A DNA stretch of 30,531 nucleotides from Asterionellopsis glacialis (taxonomy: Eukaryota; Bacillariophyta; Plagiogrammaphyceae; Rhaphoneidales; Asterionellopsidaceae). A program made the translations under genes and the position numbers. Positions 1 through 9,630 of the stretch are shown one piece after another (position 1 is the stretch's first letter; every line of letters begins with the position of its first letter). Where the stretch lies: NCBI GenBank assembly GCA_014885115.2, contig WKLE02003402.1, forward strand, positions 30,131 through 60,661. Direction: 5' to 3'. Below the pieces are notes generated by a model, which was not told the DNA's origin, did not search any database, and was given only the letters and a program-made list of their open reading frames with translations.

Positions 1-355
1 AATGAAAGTCTCTAATACCCCCCGCTTCATTGATATATGCGTTTGTATATATATGTATCAGAACAAATGTTCAGTTCCTTGCTATTCCAAGGAAAGTTGT
101 TAAGTAAAAAGGATAGAAAAAAGAACATTTTGGAAAAACACTTCTTTATGATACTGATCTTGTTAATCGCAGTTTCGTCCTGTGGGTGTATGTACCAGTA
201 TCCTAGAGTAAAAGTTGCCAAGTAGTCCCGATTTGTACGGTGAGCTTGATTGGGTTTATTCACGTCTGCTGCTGTTGCCATTCCTGACAGGGGGCTGGTA
301 AACTACAACGTGAACGACTGCTGGAACACGAAAAAACGAAAAACGAATCCCAGAT

Positions 356-1476
356 ATGCACTCTTCCGATGAACATCAAGAGCCATCAACGATGCAGTCT
401 TCTTCTACTTGCACGGTTGATGAGCAGAGTTCACACAATCCGCAATCCGATGAGGGTAGTAGTGCTAGATGTGGTGACAGCAGCGAATCAGCCGGTGTAA
501 CGGAGAGTATGGCTAACGACCAAATCGAGTCTTCAGAACTTTCACGTAGAAACCGACGTAGAAACTGTACGAAACAGCTCCGATTCGCACCAGAAATAGT
601 GCAAGTTGTGGAATTCTTGCCAACTCGAGCTGAGCTATCAGACTCTGAAACGAGAGCATTTTGGTGGCTGCCTGAAGACTATGAAGAATTCAAACTAACT
701 GCAAAGCTCATCTGTAAAGAAGTACGAAGAAACACGAAATATACGGCAGGGCTAGACGCAGCATATCGACGAGCAACACGAGCTGCCGTTACGATAGATG
801 ATGAAAACGACGATGAAATTGAAGGTGTTTTGAAAAACCTGAATTTAGATCTGGTAAGTGATTTGATTTGCACACTGAAGATATCTTATTCTTCATTCTA
901 ATACACACGATCTCATCAATTGTTGTTCATTCTTGTTTGTTGAAAAAACAGGGTCTCGCACAGTGGTGTACACATGGACATTCCCGTCGTGGCCTCGAAC
1001 GCTGGGGTTCCCGAATGCACGGTTTGAATCGGGGCGAACATGCCGAGGATGCCAAAACCGAAATCGTAAAGCTGGGCGATATACTTGATGATATGGATCT
1101 ATTAAGATTGGAAGCTGAAAAGCGAACAAGAGTATCTCGAATTTTTGCACGAATGATGGGAGAGGCAGACGCTGTCGCTGCAAGAAAGACACCGATCAGT
1201 AGGAGTTTAAGAAGCTCACGTTGGGGTAACAATTTATACTCGGGAGCATCCTCGGATCAGTCGGTTGAGTCTTTATCTGACACGAGCAGAAGTTCTATAC
1301 CATCGGATTTTAGTGCGAACACGAGGTCTAGTTTAAACGGACAAAGAAATATTGCTGAATCTCTTTTTCCAAAAACTGGTTCCAGCAGCAACAGAGGGAC
1401 TCGACTAGAAAAGATGGTGGCACCCCATCCCTCACTCCCTTACCAGGGCCTGGTACGAACGAATATCGTTCTGTAA
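356..1476 (+). CDS. Two-exon diatom-type protein of unknown function (340 aa)
   Basis: Two open frames join cleanly across a GT-AG intron: exon 1 is 356-853 (166 codons, phase 0) and exon 2 is 952-1476, giving 340 residues. The first ~65 residues are Ser/Glu-rich and probably disordered. A basic patch (SRRNRRR, ~63-69) leads into a conserved-looking core: QLRFAPEIVQVVEFLP (~74-89), then SDSETRAFWWLPEDYEEF (~95-112). After the splice come a Cys/His-containing stretch and RRGLERWG (178-185). The order 'V.F.P, acidic DE.R..W...Y..F, then RGLE' matches, from memory, a large uncharacterised family expanded in diatoms. Residues ~200-230 are helical and charged; the tail is Ser-rich. No signal peptide or membrane segment is visible. 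The start is the first ATG of the frame. The final ~10 codons overlap a TACCAGG/CCTGGTA palindrome, so the extreme C-terminus may be repeat-derived. Function is not assigned. Confidence 0.8.
854..951 (+). other. Spliceosomal intron of the 356-1476 gene
   Basis: The 98-bp intron has donor GTAAGT and acceptor AACAG. Removing it joins two open frames in phase 0; without splicing the first frame stops at 899-901. The coding frame changes across it from frame 2 to frame 1 of the window, which explains why two separate open frames are seen. Confidence 0.85.
1441..1455. repeat. TACCAGG-G-CCTGGTA odd palindrome inside the end of a CDS
   Basis: Seven-base arms flank a central G. The sequence is built like the TACCAGGTA elements that crowd the following 2 kb and lies within the last codons of the upstream gene. 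Confidence 0.7.
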
Positions 1477-1953
1477 ACGAGAAAAAATGGTCGGTAATGG
1501 AGGAAATGACGCCCACACTCGAAATCTTCTTTTATGAGAGATTTACTTTTCGAAATACAACATTGTATTCTTGTTGTTGGATTGCCATACTTTAAATTAC
1601 ATCTGCTAAGCGCCATGTACCCTTTAATTTAAAACTTGTTCAATATACTTCAACCGGTGAAACTCGTTTCCCAAAGTCTGTTTCATGTATCAGCGCTTCT
1701 ATTAGGTAATCTGTTTGAAGGTTTAAGGTGTTCTCTAGAGCGTCTAGAGCCATGTGATAAAAATAAGAATCCCTCTTCTGCTCAAAACACCAGTATGTAA
1801 AGGCAAGACCTTAGTGCCAGGTACTGGTACCGTGCGTACCGGTAATTGAACTACCGTGCACTATGGTTTCCCAATAATAGAGGTGGAACAGCTTTCCCGC
1901 CATTCTCGGTTTCCGATTACAATTGAGTTGGTAGGATATGCACACTATTGTTG

Positions 1954-3529
1954 TACCTGGTATGATGAAATGATCGGTTCCTACCTGGTACGTGCTATCT
2001 GGTATTGGTACTTGGTAATCGGGGCCATTTTGCATACCGGTAAACTTACTGTACCAGGTACATATCAATATTACAGGTACCAGGTACTCCATGAATTGTA
2101 TAATGACGTACACCAAGTAAAAGATTATTTGTTTAATATTATTATAATTTTTTAAAAATACTACGTGGTACAAGAAAATATCTACCAGGTACTCTATTAT
2201 ATTCTTTAAAAATAAGAGTACTGTACCGTAATATATGATGAATATCGTCCTATATGTACCGTACGGTACTTGCTGTTGATGACGAATTACCGGTACATTT
2301 TTAGTTCAAAAACTACAAATGTCTGTACCTGTTACCAATTCTAATTATTTAGTTCGATGTAACAGTGGAATAATTATTGATCGATATAATCTCATTATTT
2401 TCGTTATCTAATTGTATCACTCAATAACATAATATCTTTAAACACCATATATGTGCAATTTAAACTACCGAAAAGGAAACCGGGTATTGCATTCGAGAAT
2501 ATTCAACATTGAAAATTATTGCAATTGCGGAACATAATGCATATCTTCTTCTGTCATTCAAAGAACAAACAACAAACAGCTTCCTTCAAGTATCAAAGAA
2601 TCTCGAAACTTTGTTCCGGAAGAAGAAAATAGTACGAATCAGATTTCAGATTGACCATTAAAAACATTTAGGGGTAGGCGTTGAATAGGGACAAAATGGT
2701 TCGTATTTGAATATGAACAACCCCAATAATTTTTTTCCTTACCAGGTAGTTAAATTTGAGCGTATCGTTTAAGTTGAACAGTGGTATATAAATATCAGTT
2801 GCAAAAGGGTGTACAGTACCTGGTACCTGGTATGGAAAAAAATAATGTTTCTACTTGACTGCAACCTATGTTTCATTACTAGCTAGTGCTTTTGCTTATG
2901 AAAAAAAACTATGGCGTTTTCTGAACAGTTTTTCACTGAAAGTATTGAAAAACATGTGTTTTGGGCCAATAAATGAAATTTCGTATCGCACCCCTTCGTG
3001 CCCTATTCAAAAAATGAATTAGACCCGAATACAGTACTGTAACTGTATCTTTCGTGCAGGTACAACGAAGGTAGTAGGACCTACTGTTACCTAAGGTACC
3101 CGTACACAGCTAATGTTAGGAACCTATGTACCTGGTACCTGTACATAGTTACTTGTACGAATTTTATGTGACGTGCACCCTGGACGGTACCTGGTACTGG
3201 TACTGAGCTCTTATTATTCCTACCTGTAGAGGTCCTACCTACGGGCTGGAAGGAATGCTCTCTTCAGCTTATATTGAGTACAGGTACCGGTATATTATAC
3301 CGGCGGGTAACAGTAAGAGACATTAGCGAATAGTAGGACCTACCTGGTACCAGTCCATGGTATCGTGAATTCAGTAATTAGGACCTATTTTTTTTTAAAT
3401 TGAGACTTGATATCGTTTGGGCGGTAAAGTAGAAAGGGTTTTTTGAAAATACGGTGCAAGAGAAGTCTACGGAGGTGCAGAATCGGAAGGAGACAAGGCG
3501 GCTCGAAGAGAAAAACAACGTACCAGGTA
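1954..3529. repeat. Cluster of TACCAGGTA / TACCTGGTA 9-mers
   Basis: By eye the exact 9-mer (either strand) starts at 1954, 1982, 2052, 2078, 2183, 2740, 2817, 2824, 3129, 3188, 3341 and 3521. Many more near copies (GGTACTGGTAC, TACCGGTA) lie between. The motif is TACC-A-GGTA, an odd palindrome. Further copies occur at 6312, 6412, 18980, 29672, 29904 and 29930, all outside coding sequence. Confidence 0.85.
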
Positions 3530-3568
3530 GGAAATATTACTATTATCCGTGGTAAGTAGTAGGACCTA
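3075..3568. repeat. TAGGACCTA 9-mer copies
   Basis: Exact copies start at 3075, 3334, 3379 and 3560, with one more at 6510. The motif is TAGG-A-CCTA, again an odd palindrome, and it co-occurs with TACCAGGTA. At 3334-3349 the two motifs overlap directly. Confidence 0.75.
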
Positions 3569-3692
3569 TTCCACTTTTTAAAGTGAGACTTGATATCATT
3601 TGTCGTTTGGGAGAAAAAGTAGAAAAACTTTAAAATGGAGTCTCTAAAGTACGGAGGAATAGATACCAATGTTCTGGGCTCGAAAAGAGCTA
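3379..3692. repeat. Diverged ~181-bp tandem duplication
   Basis: Unit 1 begins at 3379 and unit 2 at 3560. Both start with TAGGACCTATT, continue with a poly-T/A stretch, TGAGACTTGATATC and TCGTTTGGG, then AAAGTAGAAA, a TACGGAGG-type segment, and end near GGCTCGAA(A)AGAG. The similarity is partial, with indels. A minus-strand open frame over this stretch shows the same two-unit pattern in translation, as expected from the duplication. Confidence 0.7.
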
Positions 3693-4054
3693 TAACGTAC
3701 AAATGCTACTGTATACTGTAATTTGCATGCTTTTTAAGTGCCAAGTCTGCTGAATGTATCTCTCTATTGTTTTTAAGAATCATACAAATACTCATACGAC
3801 AGAAAATAGACAATTTCGGATGCTATTGTAGAGAATTATCAAATTTTATAATAATGGACCTAAAAATTGGCGTGCAACTTTTACGATTCATATCTAGCTA
3901 TATTGAAACACAAGATTGAAAAGGTTATTACGCTTTTTTCTCTAAACAGAATCATGGTATGATTTTCTGATTTAGTTTTATTCTAGAATTTATTTTGTAA
4001 ATATTCTGAAATCATTTATACCCCCGGCGTGAACCTTTCATCTGTATCCTTGAC

Positions 4055-6124
4055 TCAGTGCGAGTCTTGACGCTTGGTTGTTTTTGGTGCAACCCAAGTC
4101 CAGATATCCCTTGTCTTGCCCTGCAAAAGGGCACATGATTTCGAAATACGATTATCGTGCGTTACATCTGAAACAACGCGAGGCCAAACTTCCTTGATGA
4201 TATAAGCACGTTGCTTTTTTGAAGAAGGATAAAGTTCGTGGGCCACCTCATCCCTCAGATGCAAAACTGCATATTCCTGTGCCTGGTGTTGCAGTTTTTC
4301 GTAAGCTAATTCTCGTACTCTTACCGCATCCGTTCGAACCTGCCTTCGTGAGCGACGCGCAAGACGAATTGTACGGATGACCCAGAGAAAACAAGAAGCT
4401 ACAAAAGATGCAAGAGGATACTTCATGAGTGTAATTGCAACGAACTCAAGAACCTTAATCAAAAACCAGAACAGCTTTACTATTGCATGTTTCCAAATAA
4501 ATGACATAACAGCAAGTGCTACCATCCTGATCCAACAATCAAATGGAAGAGGCAATCGGCTGTTCACGTAGTCATCAGAGAGCCCTATCATTATTTCATC
4601 ATCGATGGTGCTTTTCATCCGCAGCGAAGATGCCCTGGCAGCATGGTTCAAGACAAGAACAATTGTATGATCATCTAGTGGGAAGTTGGCAACATTTTCG
4701 CCGAGAAACATTGGGGCTGTTCCTCCCACATCTATTGACGAATTAGAACCAACCCAATAACAAAAGTGTTCGACTGTAAGATTCACAAGCGCAGATTCCA
4801 ATTGGTCAATTAGATCAAGTGTCGGCTTTTTCAAAACACATGCATTCAGAGCTTCCGATACTTCAAAATGATGGTCAGGCCAACAGGACCGTAGGTATCC
4901 TCCGTAGCAAGTACCAAGGTCGGGACAAGGGATAAGATCACCTTGACAACTCTCGATACCTTTGTCTAGTAGTGACTTCGGTGTACTAATATCGTGGTGT
5001 CCATGAGCACTTTCGTCGTCCGCGCTATCAAGATAACAACGTGGTCCACTCCCTTTACTGCCGACAACTCTTGGCATCAAATCTTTGGCTATAGAAAGAT
5101 CGAATTCAAAATCATGGTCGTAGTTCAAAAAAGCAAATACAGTTCCAACAAGCCCAAGAGCGCCAGCAAGAACCAAAATTTTCATAATGAACTTCATGCA
5201 CAACCAGGGTTTGACATCATCTTCTTCATATACTACATCAATTAGTTCTTCATTAGCACCCTCAATGATGGTGTTGGTTGTTTCAACATTTTGGTTGATA
5301 ATTTCTTCCTTTAGTTCCCTTCGCTTTGTCCCTGATTCCAGAGGAGAAATTATGTGTGGAGGAATTTCTATCACGGATCTCCGTCTTGTTTCTTCTGCTA
5401 TTTGATTGGACTTGTCATAGTTAGGTGGAACTTCTCGAACTGTGGTATTAGCTTTCTTTTTTCGTTTATCCTCCTTGCCCCAGGCAGCTGCCCTTGCTCG
5501 TGCTTCAAACTGTGCCTGCTCCTTACTCTTTGTTTCTTGTTCTTTCTCAGGAGATTCTATAGGTGGCGGTGGACTATCTTCGTTCAGTTGATCCCCTGCT
5601 TCTTGTTCCTCTTCGTTGTCTGCGTCGACGTCTGCACTTTCCATTGACTTGTCGTCTTCAACGTCCTCTTCCTCCTCGGTTTTTTCTCGCTTGACGTTTG
5701 TCTTCTCCTGTGTTTTCCGTCCAGCAGCCCATGCAGCAGCTCGTTCTTGTGCCTCTTTCATTTTTTGTTTTTTGCTCTTCCGTGTAGAAATTGGAATTTG
5801 TTTTTCTTTTTTTGTAGTCGTGGATTTTCCTGGTGACATTGTCGACTTACGACGCGACGGTGTTGTTGCTGCACTAGCAGAGCTAACATTGTCTTTAGCA
5901 GTTGCTGTGGTAGCTGTTGCCTTCGTCGTTTTCTCCGTGGAAGGCAATGAGGTTCTTCGTTTCTTCGCTGGTGATTTCATGCCCTTGGCTTCAGCATCAT
6001 GTATCGCCCAAGTACGAGCTCGCTCAAGAGCTTCCCGCCTTTCTTTTGCCGTCATCTTCTTCTTGACAGGCTCTGCTGTTGATGAGGAAGTGGTATCCGG
6101 TGTCTTGCGCTTTTTCGGTGGCAT
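4055..6124 (-). CDS. MAN1/Src1 (HEH)-like inner nuclear membrane protein
   Basis: Start chosen at MPPKKRKTP (ATG at 6124; 689 aa). An upstream in-frame ATG at 6223 would add 33 mostly hydrophobic residues. Residues 1-270 are highly charged, with NLS-like KKRK and AKKRR and an acidic run at ~150-183. Three copies of an [EA]ARA..AW motif have their Trp at 39, 132 and 215. A membrane segment lies at ~311-333. It is followed by a ~195-residue loop with seven Cys (364, 393, 400, 406, 414, 429, 455), including CPDLGTCYGGYLRSC, then one or two membrane segments at ~530-584. The C-terminus has LRDEVAHELYP (~623) and GKTRDIWTW (669-677). This order of basic nucleoplasmic N-terminus, TM, Cys-rich lumenal domain, TM and C-terminal winged-helix-like region is that of the Man1-Src1 C-terminal domain family, which tethers chromatin at the nuclear envelope. 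I see no clear LEM or HeH/SAP fold at the N-terminus. Confidence is high for the family and moderate for the start. Confidence 0.8.
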   Translation of the reverse strand: MPPKKRKTPDTTSSSTAEPVKKKMTAKERREALERARTWAIHDAEAKGMKSPAKKRRTSLPSTEKTTKATATTATAKDNVSSASAATTPSRRKSTMSPGKSTTTKKEKQIPISTRKSKKQKMKEAQERAAAWAAGRKTQEKTNVKREKTEEEEDVEDDKSMESADVDADNEEEQEAGDQLNEDSPPPPIESPEKEQETKSKEQAQFEARARAAAWGKEDKRKKKANTTVREVPPNYDKSNQIAEETRRRSVIEIPPHIISPLESGTKRRELKEEIINQNVETTNTIIEGANEELIDVVYEEDDVKPWLCMKFIMKILVLAGALGLVGTVFAFLNYDHDFEFDLSIAKDLMPRVVGSKGSGPRCYLDSADDESAHGHHDISTPKSLLDKGIESCQGDLIPCPDLGTCYGGYLRSCWPDHHFEVSEALNACVLKKPTLDLIDQLESALVNLTVEHFCYWVGSNSSIDVGGTAPMFLGENVANFPLDDHTIVLVLNHAARASSLRMKSTIDDEIMIGLSDDYVNSRLPLPFDCWIRMVALAVMSFIWKHAIVKLFWFLIKVLEFVAITLMKYPLASFVASCFLWVIRTIRLARRSRRQVRTDAVRVRELAYEKLQHQAQEYAVLHLRDEVAHELYPSSKKQRAYIIKEVWPRVVSDVTHDNRISKSCALLQGKTRDIWTWVAPKTTKRQDSH

Positions 6125-6709
6125 GGTGATCAACGCGATAGCTTGGTAATAAATAGCGAATGCAATCGCAATGGCAAGTCTGAGTGGGGATGCAGAGAGA
6201 CGTTTTAGATGTAGTATTTCCATCCAAGAATGAACGTTGGATTTTCCTCAACGCGAAACATGAAGGGTGTGAAGCTGCTGATAGCCTGGTACGCCTCTGT
6301 CCTTTGTTCCTTACCAGGTACTCTGTGTTCTTATTTTCTCTCCAGAAGGACGAATCTACAAAATGTGTAGTAGGCATTTATACTGATATAGAAATCTACG
6401 TAACTTCATGGTACCAGGTACATGCCAGTTAATCAGGTTGAAAATCAATTTTGAAATTTGAATTTTTTGCGACCAGATTTCAGCTATTATCACACATGCA
6501 ACATATTAATAGGACCTACATACAAACTCAACAGTACCGTAGGCGAGAGATATTCCTTTTTTTCTTTTCTTATAATATATTGTGTGGGATTCGGCATCCA
6601 CATTCGCACATCATACCACCCCTTTTCTCTGTTGTAACTCTCATCATCTTTACTTCCTATGCAAGATACGACAGGACAATATTTTTGCCAGGAGACAACG
6701 ACAACAACG
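6125..6709. promoter_or_regulatory. Divergent promoter region, nuclear-envelope gene / prolyl hydroxylase
   Basis: 586 bp separate the two ATGs. It contains two exact TACCAGGTA copies (6312 and 6412, exactly 100 bp apart) and a TAGGACCTA copy at 6510. An AT-rich segment (~6560-6590) lies nearer the plus-strand gene. No binding protein is known to me for these motifs; the promoter role is inferred from the gene orientation. Confidence 0.4.
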
Positions 6710-7939
6710 ATGACAAGCATTAGAACACCACTCTTCAACTGGTACCATATTCTTTTTTTCTTGCTAGCGTTTTCCATCCAGTCGATTTCGGTTGTTTCAA
6801 GTACAAAAATGGATGATCAATATTGTACGGATACAAATGATAATGCTAATGATTCTGCATCCTGCACAAACATACAACTCAAATGGGGTCTTATCCAAGA
6901 CCTTCGAGGCCCACGTGAAACCGAAATGCAGAATCTTCTCAACCAAACAATAGATTACATGACAAAGATTGTCTATGCTGATGATAAGTATGTCTCTGTA
7001 CGAGAGGATTGTAAAAATCGTCATAAATTATGCACTTTGTGGGCGTACATGGGGGAATGCACCAAAAACAAAGAATTTATGACCATAGAATGTGCACCAT
7101 CATGTCAAACATGCGATCAAATAAGTTTTGAAATGCGATGTCCCTACGATGATAAAACTCCCATGACATTGAATCAAAAAGGTGACTTAAATCATTTGTT
7201 TGAACGAATTTTGACTCTGGAAGTGTACAAACCCAAGATTTATTCAAGACCGTCGTCCAAGAGTATGAACGACAAGATAGGCAATGACCAACAAAATGAT
7301 GATAGTCGTAATACTCCAATAATGGATGGTCCTTGGCTTGTAGCATTAGAAAACTTTTTAACACCATCCGAATGTGATCGATTGATAGAACTGGGTTCGT
7401 TGGAGGGATTTGAACGTAGTGTTGATGTCGGCGAAAAAAGGTTTGATGGGACGTACGCTTCTTTTGAAAATAATGGACGAACATCTCAAAATGCATGGTG
7501 TGAAGCAGATTGTTCGAACGATGCTGTTGTACAACAGATTCATTCCAAAATTGAAAAGTTAACTGATATCCCACAAATCAACTACGAATTTCTACAACTT
7601 TTGAAGTATGAAGAAGGACAATATTATCGAAGACATCATGATTATATTATGTTCCAAAGAGAAAGAAATCCTGGTGTTCGTATCCTAACAGTATTTTTAT
7701 ACCTCAACGACGTTGAAGAAGGAGGTGGGACGCACTTTCCCTCGTTGCAAAATTTAGTTGTTACGCCCAAACGAGGAATGGCATTGGTATGGCCGAGTGT
7801 CCTCGATGAAAATCCAAATGAGAAGGATCCACGAATGTATCACAGTGCTTTACCAGTGAAAAAGGGGACCAAATATGGAGCAAATGCATGGATTCATCAA
7901 CGTGATTTCAAAACATCGTACGAAAATCGTTGTCTATAA
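6710..7939 (+). CDS. Secretory ShK-domain prolyl 4-hydroxylase (2OG-Fe(II) oxygenase)
   Basis: 409 aa from the ATG at 6710, chosen because it puts a signal peptide (MTSIRTPLFNWYHILFFLLA, then SIQSISVVSS) at the N-terminus. Residues ~101-135 form an ShK domain with spacing C-x6-C-x8-C-x10-C-x3-C-x2-C. Residues ~208-398 are a prolyl 4-hydroxylase alpha-subunit catalytic domain: PWLVALENFLTPSECDRLI opens it, the iron ligands are H309 and D311 (YYRRHHDY) and distal H378 (YHSALPV), and K388 is the likely 2-oxoglutarate-binding lysine. The EEGGGTHFP segment is typical. It would hydroxylate peptidyl proline with 2-oxoglutarate and O2 in the ER/Golgi; the substrate is unknown. A weakly conserved, Asn/Asp-rich linker (~180-205) joins the domains. 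An AATAAA lies at ~8019, downstream of the stop. No intron is needed. Confidence 0.9.
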   Translation: MTSIRTPLFNWYHILFFLLAFSIQSISVVSSTKMDDQYCTDTNDNANDSASCTNIQLKWGLIQDLRGPRETEMQNLLNQTIDYMTKIVYADDKYVSVREDCKNRHKLCTLWAYMGECTKNKEFMTIECAPSCQTCDQISFEMRCPYDDKTPMTLNQKGDLNHLFERILTLEVYKPKIYSRPSSKSMNDKIGNDQQNDDSRNTPIMDGPWLVALENFLTPSECDRLIELGSLEGFERSVDVGEKRFDGTYASFENNGRTSQNAWCEADCSNDAVVQQIHSKIEKLTDIPQINYEFLQLLKYEEGQYYRRHHDYIMFQRERNPGVRILTVFLYLNDVEEGGGTHFPSLQNLVVTPKRGMALVWPSVLDENPNEKDPRMYHSALPVKKGTKYGANAWIHQRDFKTSYENRCL

Positions 7940-9299
7940 CAAATAATAATGTACCACAAATATATACAGTAATATAAGTGTGCTGTACTCTAGGGTTAAG
8001 CAAAAAATTGAATGGAGAAATAAATTTAATGTATTAATGAATGATGTAAAGTAGTTTTCAAAACTGTGGTCAGTTTAGTTAGTAAGCAGTCTGAAGTCTA
8101 TGTAGTCCTACTAGCAGCGTACTTGGACTTACATCTGCATTTATTTCTATCACATTCCACTCTGTATTGTACATCACAGAGCTGCCAGCTGTTGAGTAGT
8201 AAGTTGTGCTGCTGGTAACATCCATAAGTACATCCAAGCAAAAAGGATCAGGAGAAGCTTTTCTTTAGAGAGAAAAAGTTCACATTGTTCATTTTATGTA
8301 GAAGACAAGAGACTACAGGTATGATCCACAAAATGGTTGTCCAGCATAAAATTTGACAGTTTGTTTTCACATAATCTCTGTACTAAGTTAGACTCCCTAA
8401 GTCCAGTTTACAAAAAGTCTATATCCCAGTAATAAGCCCCTATAAGCCTGGGCAAATTTTAGCTGCTTATTTAGATAGCAGATTGTGCCTCTTGATTACA
8501 GTAAACCATAAAAGCATCCTCCCACTAACAGAAATGCAGAAAAGTATTTTGGTGCTCAAATTGTCAGTATCCCCAATACCTTTTGGTTTTTACAGTTGTA
8601 ATTTGCTCTGGGCACTATGATATATCACCTACATGCATGGAACCAGCATGCCATTTAACATGTAACTTATTAATTATTACTACCATGCCACCTTCATCAT
8701 AATTTAAAAATTTGTGTGTGTACTAGTACAGATTTCCTATCAATATGAGCAACTATCAGGATTTTTCAAATGCTGATGGGACCCCCCATTTTAAGCTTGT
8801 CCTAACCAACATTGCTTCTTTGTAATATCAGACTGGCATTAAAATTTGATAATTGATTTCATGAATTATTATTTTGAGATTTTACAAAGGTCAGGCAGAT
8901 GGCAGAATAGTTTGTCAAATTGACATTGCTCATGAGGGGTAAAGTCAATACTTTACCTAAGGAAATAGAACATTGCTTTTATATCTCAAGGGGACTGATA
9001 ATATTTGAAATAATTGTTGAGCATCCCAATTCTATCTTGATTACTAGTACAAGATATTGATATATGGGAGAGATGGGGGTTAATAGGGGGATTGGCTACT
9101 GCCTTCCTCCTATATCCTGGAACATAAAAATCTTGTCATTTTACTAGTAAGTTAGGATCTATCCTTCTCGATATATGTCTTGACATACTGTATCTAGATT
9201 TTTACTAGAGACAAGCCTTTGTGTATTATATCAATTGGTTGTACTTGGTCCCTTTACTTTCCAAAAAATCATCTTTTTGTTTGCATTGTAAGTTTTGCT

Positions 9300-9376
9300 A
9301 TTATCCTAATAGGAGCTCCTCTTGTGTCACTCTTCACACTCTCCATTATCCTGATAGGAGCTCTTGTGTCACTCTT
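9300..9376. repeat. Two-copy 45-bp tandem repeat
   Basis: Copy 1 (9300-9334) and copy 2 (9345-9376) share ATTATCCT[AG]ATAGGAGCTC, then CTTGTGTCACTCTT; copy 1 carries three extra bases (CTC). The copies are separated by a ~10-bp spacer. Confidence 0.85.
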
Positions 9377-9630
9377 GGTTTGTTCTTTTTGAGGTGGTCA
9401 TTACTTTTACTTCTAGTTTTGTTGTTTCTTAATTTGGAAACCTAAATATGATATATTTGTGATACAGCAAAAAAGCATGGAAAATATTGTTTGATTTCCT
9501 TCTTTTATCCAATAGCACTGCCCAGGGTTCTGCAGGCATGTTCATAAATAGTATCCTTCTGATCTTTTATTTTAAATAAACAATGATCCTCTTATAATTA
9601 ATTAAAAATGACTTTAATATAATAAGTATC

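Larger units (their letters stand above)
1477..4054. other. Gene-free AT-rich interval rich in short palindromes
   Basis: No convincing gene is present in this 2.6 kb. The open frames here (1811-2173 on minus, 1856-2155 on plus, 3385-3702 on minus) are overlapping by-products of repeats. The interval holds at least 12 copies of TACCAGGTA or its complement, four copies of TAGGACCTA and a ~181-bp tandem duplication, all described separately. It presumably includes the 3' flank of the 356-1476 gene and the 3' flank of the minus-strand gene ending at 4055. Confidence 0.6.

Noticed and set aside
27..281. 84-codon minus-strand frame beginning MATAADVN
   Set aside because: It has an ATG, but the translation turns Phe/Lys/Ile-rich with no motif and lies only 75 bp from the divergent gene start. 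It could be a first exon running off the left edge; support is too weak to call.
1811..2173. Overlapping open frames on both strands (1811-2173 minus, 1856-2155 plus)
   Set aside because: They translate the palindromic TACCAGGTA repeats (YQV/TWY-type peptides) on both strands; no codon or protein signal supports either.
1954..3529. CRISPR-like array from the repeated 9-mers
   Set aside because: Spacing is irregular, repeats are only 9 bp, both orientations are mixed and the DNA is nuclear eukaryotic.
5616..6149. 177-codon open frame opposite the nuclear-envelope gene
   Set aside because: It is the antisense shadow of the low-complexity Lys/Glu/Ser/Ala-rich coding sequence; its Phe/Ser/Val-rich translation has no independent features.
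6971..6994. YADD in VYADDKYVSV, resembling a reverse-transcriptase active site
   Set aside because: It lies within the prolyl hydroxylase protein between the signal peptide and ShK domain, with no other polymerase motif; a coincidence.
7077..7574. 165-codon minus-strand frame across the prolyl hydroxylase
   Set aside because: It lies antisense to a gene with all catalytic residues intact and has no recognisable motif of its own.
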